A program made the position numbers and the translations under genes. 64,000 nucleotides of DNA from Terriglobia bacterium (GTDB lineage Bacteria > Acidobacteriota > Terriglobia > Terriglobales > Acidobacteriaceae): the NCBI GenBank assembly GCA_020072585.1, contig JAIQGL010000004.1:186001-250000 (forward strand). Reading direction: 5' to 3'. How positions within the stretch are numbered: position 1 is the first letter of the stretch; each line of letters starts with the position of its first letter. The notes under the pieces are model-generated. The model did not search any database. It worked only from the letters and a program-made list of their open reading frames with translations, and had not been told where the DNA came from. This document shows, piece by piece, positions 42,242 to 51,309 of this stretch.

Positions 42242-44350
42242 CTATTCCTCCACCTCAACCAGTTCTCCGCGCTCGGCCTTGTACTGGGCGATGATCTTCT
42301 CCTGGAAGACCGCCGGCACAAAGTCATAATGCCCCATTTCCATGTTGAAGCTGCCGCGGCCCTGGGTCATGGAGGTGAGATCAGCGCCGTAGGTAAGCAT
42401 CTCGGCCATCGGCACTTCGGCCTTCACGATGGTCTTGCCTGCTTTGTTGTCCATGCCCTGAATGCGTCCGCGACGCGAGTTGAGGTCGCCCATGATGCTG
42501 CCGGCAAATTCATCAGGGATGGTGATCTCCACTTTCATGATCGGTTCCAGCAGCGTGGGCTTTGCCTGTTCCATGGCTTTCTTGAACGCGATGCGACCCG
42601 CTGTCTTGAACGACATTTCGTTGGAGTCCACATCATGGTAGCTGCCGTCATACAGAATTACTCGGAAATCCACCACCGGATAGCCGGCCAGATAGCCCCG
42701 GGCCGCGGCTTCCACAATGCCTTTTTCCACCGCCGGTATGTAGTTCCTGGGGATGGCGCCGCCAAAAATGTCATTCACAAACTCAAAGGTCTTGCCGCGC
42801 TCCAGGGGCTCCATTCTGATTTTGCAATCGCCATACTGGCCGTGGCCGCCGCTCTGCTTCTTGTGGCGTCCCTGCACGTCAGCTTTGCCGCGAATGGTTT
42901 CGCGGTACGGCACCTTCGGCGCTTTTAAAACAACTTCCGTGTGATAGCGCCGTTTCAGTTTCGACACCATCACTTCAATATGCTGCTGGCCGGTCCCGGC
43001 GATCAGGAACTCCTTGGTCTGCTCGTCGCGGAAAAAGCGCACCATGGGATCTTCTTCCATGAGCTTGTGCAATCCGTTGGAGAGCTTATCTTCATCGTTG
43101 CGCGACTTTGGTTCAATCGCAAAGGTAATGGCCGGCTCCGGCAAAGTGACTCCGGCAAAGCGGATGGGATTGGTTTTGTCGCCCATGGTGTCACCCGTGA
43201 GCGTGTCTCGCAGCTTGGCTACCGCGCCAATGTCCCCCGCATGCAGCTCCGGCACCGGAATAAGGTTCTTGCCCTGGGGAATGGAGAGGTGGGCAAGTTT
43301 CTCTGAAGTGCCGCGGGTAAAGTTCTGCAGCGTGGCGTCATTTTTCACGACGCCGGAAAACACCTTGAAAAACGTAATGCGTCCGGCAAAGGGATCGTTT
43401 GCGGTCTTGAAAACATAAAGCGAAGTGGGCGCCGCATCACTTACCTTCAAGTCAGTTCCATGGCCGTTGCCGGCGCTGACGGGCTCAGCATGTACCGCCG
43501 CGTGCTCCGCGGCGGTGGGGAAATAATCCACCACAAAGTCGAGCAAGTGGTCGGTTCCAATGTTGCCCAGTCCGGAGGCAAAGAGCACAGGGAAAATCCT
43601 GTCTTCTTTAATGGCTTCGTGCAGCGCTGGAATCAGATGCTCTTCGGAAATCGTCCCTTTGTCAAAGAACTCTTCCATCAGCTCGTCTTTGCCCTCAGCC
43701 ACGATCTCCACCAGCTTTTCATGGGCTTCTTTGGCAGCGGCCTCGAGCTCGGCGGGAATCGGGCCTTCTTTGCCTTTGCCGTTGCCGCCCATCTCATAGA
43801 TGTAAGCCTTCATGGTGACCAGGTCCACCACGCCCTTGAGGTTCTTTTCGCTGCCAATGGGGATCTGTACCGGGACCACCAGGCGGCCAAAAGCGCTAAT
43901 CAGGCTCTCAAGCGCCGTCTCCCAATTGGCGCGTTCGCGGTCCATTCGGCTCACGCAGATCACGCGCGGCAGGTTGATCTCGTCAGCATATTGCCAGACT
44001 TTTTCCGTCACCACCTCAACACCGGAGACGCCGTCCACCACCACCAGTGCCGCTTCCGCCGCGGACATGGCGATCTTGGCTTCATGCGCGAACATGGTGA
44101 AGCCGGGTGAATCGAACAAATTGATCTTGGTGTTGTGCCACTCCAGGGAGGCAATGGCGGTAGAGATGGTCATCTGCCGGGAAATTTCTTCTTCATCATG
44201 GTCAGTCACGGTTGAGCCGTCATCCACGCGGCCCAGCTTGGGAGTGGCGCCGCCTGTGAACAACATGGCGGAAACCAGGGAGGTCTTACCGGAGTGGGAG
44301 TGCCCAATCACGACGAGATTGCGGATGTCCTTGCCTTCGTAAACCTTCAA
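42242..44350 (-). CDS. EF-G-like translational GTPase with non-canonical G motifs
   Basis: A 702-residue protein with all five EF-G domains: GTPase domain, domain II (ITFFKVFSGVVKND), III, IV (KKQSGGHGQYGDCKIRMEPL; VNDIFGGAIPRNYIPAVEKG) and V (GSIMGDLNSRRGRIQGMDNK). The G1 loop GHSHSGKTS is intact. The G3 motif is DSPGF (residues 80-84) where EF-G and EF-Tu have DxPGH, so the catalytic histidine is replaced by Phe, and the G4 motif is SRMD instead of NKxD. These features mark the EF-G-like/EF-G2 branch whose role is not settled. The start is a TTG at 44350 with AAGGAGG 5 bases upstream. It has no ribosomal-protein neighbours. Confidence 0.9.
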   Translation of the reverse strand: MKVYEGKDIRNLVVIGHSHSGKTSLVSAMLFTGGATPKLGRVDDGSTVTDHDEEEISRQMTISTAIASLEWHNTKINLFDSPGFTMFAHEAKIAMSAAEAALVVVDGVSGVEVVTEKVWQYADEINLPRVICVSRMDRERANWETALESLISAFGRLVVPVQIPIGSEKNLKGVVDLVTMKAYIYEMGGNGKGKEGPIPAELEAAAKEAHEKLVEIVAEGKDELMEEFFDKGTISEEHLIPALHEAIKEDRIFPVLFASGLGNIGTDHLLDFVVDYFPTAAEHAAVHAEPVSAGNGHGTDLKVSDAAPTSLYVFKTANDPFAGRITFFKVFSGVVKNDATLQNFTRGTSEKLAHLSIPQGKNLIPVPELHAGDIGAVAKLRDTLTGDTMGDKTNPIRFAGVTLPEPAITFAIEPKSRNDEDKLSNGLHKLMEEDPMVRFFRDEQTKEFLIAGTGQQHIEVMVSKLKRRYHTEVVLKAPKVPYRETIRGKADVQGRHKKQSGGHGQYGDCKIRMEPLERGKTFEFVNDIFGGAIPRNYIPAVEKGIVEAAARGYLAGYPVVDFRVILYDGSYHDVDSNEMSFKTAGRIAFKKAMEQAKPTLLEPIMKVEITIPDEFAGSIMGDLNSRRGRIQGMDNKAGKTIVKAEVPMAEMLTYGADLTSMTQGRGSFNMEMGHYDFVPAVFQEKIIAQYKAERGELVEVEE

Positions 44351-44636
44351 AGTGCCTCCTTCAACAAGCGGGGCCCGGACGAGATTAGCAGGCGATTCCG
44401 AATCGGAAAGTTCTACTTGGACTGCTAGCTGTTGGTCAAGAGGGTCCGGGGCTCCAGCGGGACAAGATAAGTACCAATTAAACAGATATTATCCCGCTGG
44501 GCGCGGGTTTTGGGAAGGGGGCTAAAAGTCCTGGGAAAATAGCCAGAGTCACTGAAATTTAGCAGCTTATCCGTTTATCGGCACCCGCCCGCCGGGCCCA
44601 ATCTTTGCGAATGCGCTTGTGGCCGCTTTTGCGCTG

Positions 44637-45854
44637 TCAAGCCAGGTCTTCTTTTCTTCTCACCAGCAACACAGTCTGATCGTCCGTCTGTTTTCCGTGC
44701 CGCGATGCGCGTTCAAGAAGAGCGTTTAACAACTCCTGTAGTGATGTCCCGCGTCGGGCGGATTCAAGGAAGACCGCCTGCAGCGCCTCGAAACCCAATT
44801 CGTGCTCCTGCTTGTCAGCAACTTCAGTAAGGCCATCGGTCACTACGGCCAAAATATCTCCCGGTTCACAGACGATGGTGGCTATCTCAAACTTCGTGTC
44901 TGAAAAAACCGCAAGCGGCAGGTTGGACACCGACCGCTCCTCCGCAATGCCCAGGCGTTTGCGGTAATGCAGAATGGGGAAATGACCAGCGAGCGTGAAT
45001 TGCAATACGCCTTCATCGCCAGCTGCAATGCAGGCAAAGGTTACAAACACATTCGATCCGGATAGCGACGCCAGAGTACGATTCAAGTCTGCCACTTGAT
45101 CTGCCAACGCGACGCCGTTCCCGCTTGATCCCATGCGCATGGCGCTCTTGACCATGGCCATGACCATCCCCGCGGGCACGCCGTGGCCAGAGACATCAGC
45201 GACATAAGCCGTCCAGTGTGGATTTTGCATAGAATCAGTGACGATCACATCCACCAGATCACCACCTACCTGCCCGCTGGGAACGGATGCGCCACAAATT
45301 TCATATTGCCCAATCTGGCGAGCGATGGCTGGCACCAGCGCATGGTGCACCTCTCTAGCCAGCTTTACTTCCGTCAACGGGCCGAAGACGCGCAATCCTT
45401 CCTTCCGCAAAAACGTAACGATGAAAATGTAACCCAGCATGATCGTCATCATCGCAAGTGCGCTTACAACCCGCACGTGATGACGCAATTCCATGGGATC
45501 TCCGATGGAATTGGAGATGATATGCACCTGGCGTGTGTTGAACCGATTGAGCGAAAAAATCAAGACAAACAGGGACAGGATGACGGCGATCATCGATTTC
45601 ATCATGGCGCGAAATGCTGTAAACGCTATACCTACGGAAAACAACGCCATGATTGCCGCCGAGACCACGGCAGACGCCACTGTAGTGTTCTGATCCAAAG
45701 CGTTCAGATCCAAAACATTACTCATCAAACCAAAGGAAGCGAACATACAGAAAATAGCGGCCAGCACCAGAAAATTCGCGCTGGCCGGCACCGTCTTCCA
45801 GTATTCGGCTTGTTCCTTCCATTTGCGGCGCGGCAAGATGTTCTCCAGAACCAC
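44637..45854 (-). CDS. Membrane-anchored SpoIIE-type PP2C phosphatase
   Basis: A 405-residue serine/threonine phosphatase. Four membrane helices occupy residues 25-155, followed by a coiled linker. The SpoIIE/RsbU-type catalytic domain (about 170-400) has SGQVGGDLVDVIV, YVADVSGHGVPAGMVMAMV, LAVVTDGLTEVADKQEHELG and TDDQTVLLVRR, giving the aspartates of the metal site. Members dephosphorylate anti-anti-sigma factors. No partner sigma, RsbV or RsbW gene is adjacent. The start is a GTG at 45854. It is divergent from the S9 peptidase gene, 389 bases away. Confidence 0.87.
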   Translation of the reverse strand: MVLENILPRRKWKEQAEYWKTVPASANFLVLAAIFCMFASFGLMSNVLDLNALDQNTTVASAVVSAAIMALFSVGIAFTAFRAMMKSMIAVILSLFVLIFSLNRFNTRQVHIISNSIGDPMELRHHVRVVSALAMMTIMLGYIFIVTFLRKEGLRVFGPLTEVKLAREVHHALVPAIARQIGQYEICGASVPSGQVGGDLVDVIVTDSMQNPHWTAYVADVSGHGVPAGMVMAMVKSAMRMGSSGNGVALADQVADLNRTLASLSGSNVFVTFACIAAGDEGVLQFTLAGHFPILHYRKRLGIAEERSVSNLPLAVFSDTKFEIATIVCEPGDILAVVTDGLTEVADKQEHELGFEALQAVFLESARRGTSLQELLNALLERASRHGKQTDDQTVLLVRRKEDLA

Positions 45855-46243
45855 AGTTTATCCCGCATCCGCCAGTATTGCGAAAACACACGGTAAGCAG
45901 CCGCCTGGCCATTCGTTTTGAAAGAAAACCCGGACCTGATGAAACTTCTGCGCGTATTTCCCGTACTGTCATTAAGAAACAGGCCGGATGTGCGTCTAGT
46001 GATAGGGAGGTACTGCTGTGCGACAGGATGAGGTCAAAGGTGGGGATTTTTCCGCAGACTTGAGTCCCGGCAGCACCCAGGTTTCGCAAGAACGTCAGTA
46101 TTTAGGGCCCATGTTTGCCCTACCATGTGAGTAAGGCCCATTATTACTAGACAGCAATGGCTTGCCGCATTGACAATTTCAGTACTATTCGGTCACACGC
46201 TAACGTACGGCTCTCCAGAGAAAAGAGAGAAAGGACTTCTCCA

Positions 46244-48940
46244 ATGAATAAGTTATTCAAGAGCATATTGTGCCTGACCTTGCTCGTTGCCACCGTGGTG
46301 GCACAGGACAAAGACAAAAAAGCACCCGCTACCAGCGGCCTGCCGCCGGTCATTGACCGCGAGCTGATCTTCGGCAACCCGGAGATCGCGGGCGCACAGA
46401 TTTCTCCGAACGGAAAATACCTCACATTCCTGAAGCCATGGAAAGACACCCGCAACGTCTACGTAAAGGGCGTGGACGAGCCATTCAGCGCGGCCCGGCT
46501 CATGACCACGGAAGCCAAGCGGCCCGTGGCCGGCTATTTCTGGAGCCGTGACAGCAAATACATTCTTTACGTCAAAGATAATGACGGCGATGAGAACTTC
46601 AACATTTACGCGGTTGATCCCACAGCCAAACCGGCTGCCGGCGCTGAAGCGCCGGCCTCACGCGATATGACCGGGGTAAAGGGCTCGCGCGTAATGATTG
46701 TGAATATCCCCAAGACAGACGCTGACACCATCTACATCGGGCTCAATGATCGCGACAAGGCATGGCATGATCTCTACAAGCTGAAGCTTTCCACCGGAGA
46801 GAAGACTCTGGTGCGCAAGAATACTGACAAGATCTCCGGCTGGTTATTTGACCGGGCCGGCAATTTACGGCTGGCTGTCCGCACAGCAGACAACGGCGAC
46901 AATGAGATTCTCCGCGTTGACCCAGACAAGTTCACCCAGGTTTATTCCTGCACCGTGGTTGAAACATGCGCTCCCGTGGCTTTCGCTAAAGACGGCAAAC
47001 GCGCCTACATTGAGACCAATAAAGGTGACGCCGACCTGATCGCTCTGGAACTGTTCGATCCGGCAAGCGGCAAGACGGAGATGGTGGAGTCCGATCCGCT
47101 GAAGCGGGTGGATTTTGGCGGCGCGCTTTTCTCTGACCTGACCGACGAACTGATACTGACCTCATACCTGGACGACAAACAGAGGGTCTATTTCAGGAAC
47201 AAACCGTTTGAGAGCGATTACAAGTGGCTGCAAAGCCAGATGCCGGGCATGGAGCTGGCGCTGGGATCGCATACGCTCGATGAGCAAACCTGGCTGGTCA
47301 CCGCTTATAGTGACACCGAGCCAGGCGTGACGTACATTTTTGACCGCAAGGCGCACAAGCTGGCCAAGCAGTTTACGGTCCGGGAAAAACTGCCGCGCCA
47401 ATCACTGGCAAAGATGGAGCCGGTCCGGTACAAGTCGTCCGATGGATTGGAGATTCCGGCTTATCTCACCTTGCCGAAGGGCGTCCCCGCCAAAAACCTG
47501 CCCACGGTGATCTTCCCCCATGGCGGACCGTGGGGACGAGACGTCTGGGGCTACAACGGATATGCGCAGTTCTTTGCCAATCGCGGTTATGCGGTGCTGA
47601 GTCCCAACTTCCGCGCCTCCACCGGTTATGGCAAGAAATTCCTCAATGCCGGCAACCTGCAATGGGGCCGGACCATGCAGGACGATATCACCTGGGGCGT
47701 AAAATACCTGATCGACAAGGGCATCAGCGATCCCAAACGCGTCGGCATTTTTGGCGGATCGTACGGCGGGTACGCCACGCTGGCAGGCGTTGCATTCACG
47801 CCGGATGTTTACGCTGCGGCGGTCGATCTGTTTGGCCCGTCGAACCTCATCACGCTGCTTGAATCCATTCCGCCTTACTGGGAAGCGGGCCGCAAGATGT
47901 TCCACGCGCGCATGGGCGATCCCACCACGCCGGAAGGCAAAGCGCTGCTGGTGGAGCGTTCTCCGCTCACCTCGGCGAATAAAATCAAGACCCCGTTGAT
48001 GATCGCGCAGGGAGCGAATGATCCGCGCGTGAACCATGCAGAGTCAGAGCAGATCGTGATCGCGCTGCGCGACCGCGGCTTCCCCGTGGAATACCTGCTG
48101 ATCCCGGACGAAGGTCACGGCTTCGCGCGGCCGGTGAACAATATGGCCAGTGTAATGGCGACAGAAAAATTCTTCGCCAAATATCTGGGCGGACGGGCCC
48201 AGGAAGGCGGAACTCCGGAAGTTGTGGCCCGGCTGAAGGAAGTCACGGTTGATCCCAAGACCGTGGTGCTGGCGAAGAAGATTGATGCCAGCTCGGTCGG
48301 ACTGCCCAAAGCCGCCGCGGACTTGCAGCCCGGAACGTACAAGTACAAAGCGAAGATCTCAATGGGTGGCCAGGAAATGGCAATGGACATGTCCACCACC
48401 ATCAAAGAAGAGAATGGTAAGTGGATCGCCACGGGCACAATGCAATCGGCCATGGGCGAGTCCAGCGACGTTTCCACCATTGAAAAAGGAACGCTGGTGG
48501 TAAGCAAGCGGACCCTCAAGCAAGGCCCGGCAACGATCGACCTTTCTTTCGCCGGGAACAAAGCCACTGGCACCATGAACATGAATGGACAAGACAGGCC
48601 GATCGCCGCCGATCTGGGCGGCCCGATCTTTGCCGACGCAGCGGCCTCAGAGATGACGATTGGCGCTCTGCCGCTTGCCGACGGCTACACCACAACCTTC
48701 CGTAACTTTGACGTGCGCAAGCAAAAAGAGAAGCTGCTACAGTTGAAGGTGGTGGGCGCTGAGAGCGTGACTGTCCCCGCAGGCACCTTTGACACTTACA
48801 AAGTGGAGCTCAGCTCAGCCGATGGCGGCGGAGACAAGCAAACTTTGTGGATCGCCAAGGACTCGCGCAAGCCTGTGAAGATGACCGCAGTGCTGGCGGA
48901 AATGGGTGGCGCGACGATCACCCAGGAAATGGTGCCGTAA
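46244..48940 (+). CDS. Secreted S9-family prolyl oligopeptidase with extra C-terminal domain
   Basis: An 898-residue exported peptidase. After the signal peptide (MNKLFKSILCLTLLVATVVA) a beta-propeller occupies about 30-410, followed by the alpha/beta-hydrolase domain to about 650. The catalytic triad is Ser506 (FGGSYGGYA), Asp593 (GANDPRVNHAES) and His625 (DEGHGFARP). This arrangement matches acylaminoacyl-peptidase and dipeptidyl-peptidase relatives of the S9C type. About 240 residues follow that are not part of S9 and look like an outer-membrane-associated DUF3108-type barrel domain (TYKYKAKISMGGQEMAMDM is its start). AAGGA lies 9 bases before the ATG at 46244. A terminator follows it. Confidence 0.9.
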   Translation: MNKLFKSILCLTLLVATVVAQDKDKKAPATSGLPPVIDRELIFGNPEIAGAQISPNGKYLTFLKPWKDTRNVYVKGVDEPFSAARLMTTEAKRPVAGYFWSRDSKYILYVKDNDGDENFNIYAVDPTAKPAAGAEAPASRDMTGVKGSRVMIVNIPKTDADTIYIGLNDRDKAWHDLYKLKLSTGEKTLVRKNTDKISGWLFDRAGNLRLAVRTADNGDNEILRVDPDKFTQVYSCTVVETCAPVAFAKDGKRAYIETNKGDADLIALELFDPASGKTEMVESDPLKRVDFGGALFSDLTDELILTSYLDDKQRVYFRNKPFESDYKWLQSQMPGMELALGSHTLDEQTWLVTAYSDTEPGVTYIFDRKAHKLAKQFTVREKLPRQSLAKMEPVRYKSSDGLEIPAYLTLPKGVPAKNLPTVIFPHGGPWGRDVWGYNGYAQFFANRGYAVLSPNFRASTGYGKKFLNAGNLQWGRTMQDDITWGVKYLIDKGISDPKRVGIFGGSYGGYATLAGVAFTPDVYAAAVDLFGPSNLITLLESIPPYWEAGRKMFHARMGDPTTPEGKALLVERSPLTSANKIKTPLMIAQGANDPRVNHAESEQIVIALRDRGFPVEYLLIPDEGHGFARPVNNMASVMATEKFFAKYLGGRAQEGGTPEVVARLKEVTVDPKTVVLAKKIDASSVGLPKAAADLQPGTYKYKAKISMGGQEMAMDMSTTIKEENGKWIATGTMQSAMGESSDVSTIEKGTLVVSKRTLKQGPATIDLSFAGNKATGTMNMNGQDRPIAADLGGPIFADAAASEMTIGALPLADGYTTTFRNFDVRKQKEKLLQLKVVGAESVTVPAGTFDTYKVELSSADGGGDKQTLWIAKDSRKPVKMTAVLAEMGGATITQEMVP

Positions 48941-48988
48941 AAAAGCAGTCAGTGATCAGCACAGCACTCAGCCAAACCAAAGCAAGAA

Positions 48989-49018
48989 GGCCTGCCGGAA
49001 ACGGCAGGTCTTTGTTTG
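48989..49018 (+). terminator. Terminator of the S9 peptidase gene
   Basis: A 7-base stem (CCTGCCG / CGGCAGG) with loop GAAA, extended by flanking G and A pairs, then TCTTTGTTTG on the plus strand. Confidence 0.75.
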
Positions 49019-49038
49019 TGCTTCAATAAATCTGCATC

Positions 49039-49323
49039 ATGAATGACGGTAGAGGAAGCATCATCGCCGGCTTTGCCATCTGCTGGCTGCTGAACATTGC
49101 GCAGCTCGGTACCGGCTGGCTCCTGCTGGTGGCCGATGTGCGAATGCTTCCCGCGTATTACGTACTGATTGGCGCAGTGGGCCTGGTGCAGGCAGGGTAT
49201 GTGGTTCCGATCTGGCGCGTTCTGGTTCGAAAAGGAAAATCCCGGACCGCGCGCGGAGTTTTAATTGCGGCCGGGATCACCGTGCTTCTGAATGCGGTGG
49301 CTGCGGCCGTGGTCCTTAAGTAA
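49039..49323 (+). CDS. Small three-helix membrane protein
   Basis: A 94-residue hydrophobic protein with three predicted membrane helices (IIAGFAICWLLNIAQLGTGW, YYVLIGAVGLVQAGYVVPI, GVLIAAGITVLLNAVAAAVV) and a basic loop RKGKSRTARG. Nothing identifies its role. It follows the S9 gene after a terminator, so it is probably separate. It is convergent with a small secreted protein gene. Confidence 0.65.
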   Translation: MNDGRGSIIAGFAICWLLNIAQLGTGWLLLVADVRMLPAYYVLIGAVGLVQAGYVVPIWRVLVRKGKSRTARGVLIAAGITVLLNAVAAAVVLK

Positions 49324-49352
49324 ACTTCAGCCGCCCATTCGCTGGCTTGGGT

Positions 49353-49724
49353 TTATTTCTGCCGTGTAAGCGTCACATCGAGCTTCCAGGAATGTTCATC
49401 GCGGCTGCCTTCGCCTGTGCCCGTCATGCGGTCGCCATCAACTTTCAGGTCGAAAATCCATTTGGACTGGGCTCCGCTCTCAGGATCTGTGGATGTAGCC
49501 GTGAACGTCAGGTGATCATTGGCGTAGATAGCGTTCTTGATCGGCCATGAATGCTCTTTGCTGGCCCCGGTTGAACCGGTGATGCGAGCGCCTTCTTGCG
49601 TCAATTGCAGGTAGGCGCCGGCACTGCCGCCCTCGGTATCCTTCATTTCGCCGGTCCAGGTTCCAGTGAGATTGCTGGCGCTAAAAAGCAGGAAAGCAGT
49701 GAGTGTGAGAAAACATTGGGTCAT
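49353..49724 (-). CDS. Small secreted beta-rich protein
   Basis: About 123 residues. The signal peptide MTQCFLTLTAFLLFSAS is followed by beta strands of a lipocalin-like or small barrel pattern: NLTGTWTGEMKDTEGGSAGA, YLQLTQEGARITGSTGAS, DLKVDGDRMTGTGEGSRD and a last strand ending DVTLTRQK. GGAGA lies 5 bases before the ATG at 49724; the frame opens further to 49775. Proteins with this pattern are common in soil bacteria and uncharacterised. Confidence 0.7.
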   Translation of the reverse strand: MTQCFLTLTAFLLFSASNLTGTWTGEMKDTEGGSAGAYLQLTQEGARITGSTGASKEHSWPIKNAIYANDHLTFTATSTDPESGAQSKWIFDLKVDGDRMTGTGEGSRDEHSWKLDVTLTRQK

Positions 49725-49859
49725 GCTGTCTCCATAAGTCGCAAGTAAATAGTATTCTACATAGGTTATGGACAACAGAGTCCCCTGGAAAGTTCCCCAC
49801 TAAAAACGGCCATGCGTAGTATTTCTGCGATGGTAAGACACTGAATACCAAGCCAAAAA

Positions 49860-49877
49860 GTGCGCTCTCCAGCGCAC
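49860..49877. other. Perfect hairpin upstream of the Nramp gene
   Basis: GTGCGCT-CTCC-AGCGCAC, a 7-base stem with a 4-base loop, 76 bases before the mntH start. It could be an operator, or an RNA leader hairpin; no known riboswitch is recognisable. Confidence 0.35.
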
Positions 49878-49953
49878 AACTCCACGCCAAAACACCGATA
49901 AGTTCTGCCTCCCACGATGCGATTTGACCTAATCCCTTATACTGGAATGCTTT

Positions 49954-51243
49954 ATGCCGTCGCCTGAAGCCCCAGACAAGCCCGAGAAATTTCGATTCAG
50001 ACTGCTCCCCACGCTGAAGCGCGGAGAGATGTGGCGCTATTTTGGACCTGCGTTTGTCGCCAGCGTGGCGTATATCGACCCGGGCAACTTTGCCAGCAAT
50101 TTTGAAGGCGGTGGCAGATTCGGATACACGCTGCTCTGGGTGCTGCTGTGGTCGAATGCCATGGCCATCCTGATCCAGTATCTTTCCGCCAAACTGGGGA
50201 TCGCTACCGGCAAGACGCTGCCGCAAAGCTGCCGGGCGTATTTTTCACCGAAGGTAAATTTCGGCTTGTGGCTGGCGGCGGAGATGGCCGCCCTGGCCAC
50301 CGATCTGGCGGAATTTCTGGGTGCGGCGCTGGGCTTTTATCTGCTCCTTGGCATTCCTCTACTTCCCGCAGCGCTGATTACCGCCGTGGTGGTTTTCCTG
50401 ATGCTGGCGGTGGAGTTGTACGGGTTCCGGCGGCTGGAACAGCTCATCATGGTGTTCGTGTTCGGGGTGGCCGCCTGCTATGCATTTGAGATGTTCATTG
50501 TGCACCCGGACTGGAGCGCCGTGGCCAAGGGGGTGCTGGTCCCAAGAATCAATTCTGAGAGCATCTACGTTGCCGTAAGCATGCTGGGCGCAACCGTGAT
50601 GCCGCACGTGATTTATCTGCACTCGGCGCTGGTGCAGCACAGGGTGCGGGAAGACGCTGCCAGCGACCATCCGGAAAAGTGGCTGCTCACCATGCGCCAC
50701 CTGCGCTATGAACTGTGGGACGTGCTGGCCGCCATGAACGGAGCCTGGCTCATTAACTCCGCCATGATCGTGATGGGAGCCGCGGTTTTTTTCAAGCATG
50801 ACGTCCCTTTCAATTTTGACGAGGCCCATCTGACGTTGCAGCCGCTTCTTCCCGCTGTCTCAGGAACGGCGTTTGCTTTGGCGCTGCTGTTTTCCGGGCT
50901 TTCGTCATCCACGGTGGGTACCATGGCCGGCCAGGTCATCATTGAAGGGTTCCTGGACATCAAGTTCAGCGTCTTTCTGCGGCGGCTGATTACCATCATT
51001 CCGGCGTTGCTCGTGATCTCCCTGAAACTCGACGCCCTCAAAATTTTGTTACTATCACAAGTTGTGCTGAGCTTTGCGATTCCATTTGCTCTTGTGCCCC
51101 TGGTGCTGCTCACACGGTCACAGACCGTGATGTCTGACCTGGTGAACCGCCGCTCGACGAACTACATGGCGTATGCGGTCACGGCCATCATTATCGGCTT
51201 GAATCTTCTGCTGCTTTATAAGCAGCTGGGCGGCAACTTCTAA
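49954..51243 (+). CDS. mntH: Nramp-family divalent metal (Mn2+/Fe2+) transporter
   Basis: A 429-residue proton-coupled importer with about 11 membrane helices. The first metal-binding motif is DPGN at 42-45 in TM1, and TM6 has the MPH motif at 216-218 (ATVMPHVIYLHSAL). Both motifs carry the residues that bind manganese or iron. Both cytosolic termini have no extra domain. There is no obvious MntR or Fur box, though a small hairpin lies upstream. It is followed after 66 bases by acnA on the same strand, and aconitase is an iron-sulfur enzyme, so cotranscription is possible. Confidence 0.92.
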   Translation: MPSPEAPDKPEKFRFRLLPTLKRGEMWRYFGPAFVASVAYIDPGNFASNFEGGGRFGYTLLWVLLWSNAMAILIQYLSAKLGIATGKTLPQSCRAYFSPKVNFGLWLAAEMAALATDLAEFLGAALGFYLLLGIPLLPAALITAVVVFLMLAVELYGFRRLEQLIMVFVFGVAACYAFEMFIVHPDWSAVAKGVLVPRINSESIYVAVSMLGATVMPHVIYLHSALVQHRVREDAASDHPEKWLLTMRHLRYELWDVLAAMNGAWLINSAMIVMGAAVFFKHDVPFNFDEAHLTLQPLLPAVSGTAFALALLFSGLSSSTVGTMAGQVIIEGFLDIKFSVFLRRLITIIPALLVISLKLDALKILLLSQVVLSFAIPFALVPLVLLTRSQTVMSDLVNRRSTNYMAYAVTAIIIGLNLLLLYKQLGGNF

Positions 51244-51309
51244 AGCGAGCCCCGCGAGTTTGTGGAACGCCAGCCAGCACAGATGAATCCAATAGGAAGG
51301 TGAAATCCC

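Noticed and set aside
44351-44636. tRNA or small RNA gene between the EF-G-like and SpoIIE genes
   Set aside because: I found no cloverleaf-compatible arms or terminator; only GC-rich sequence is seen.
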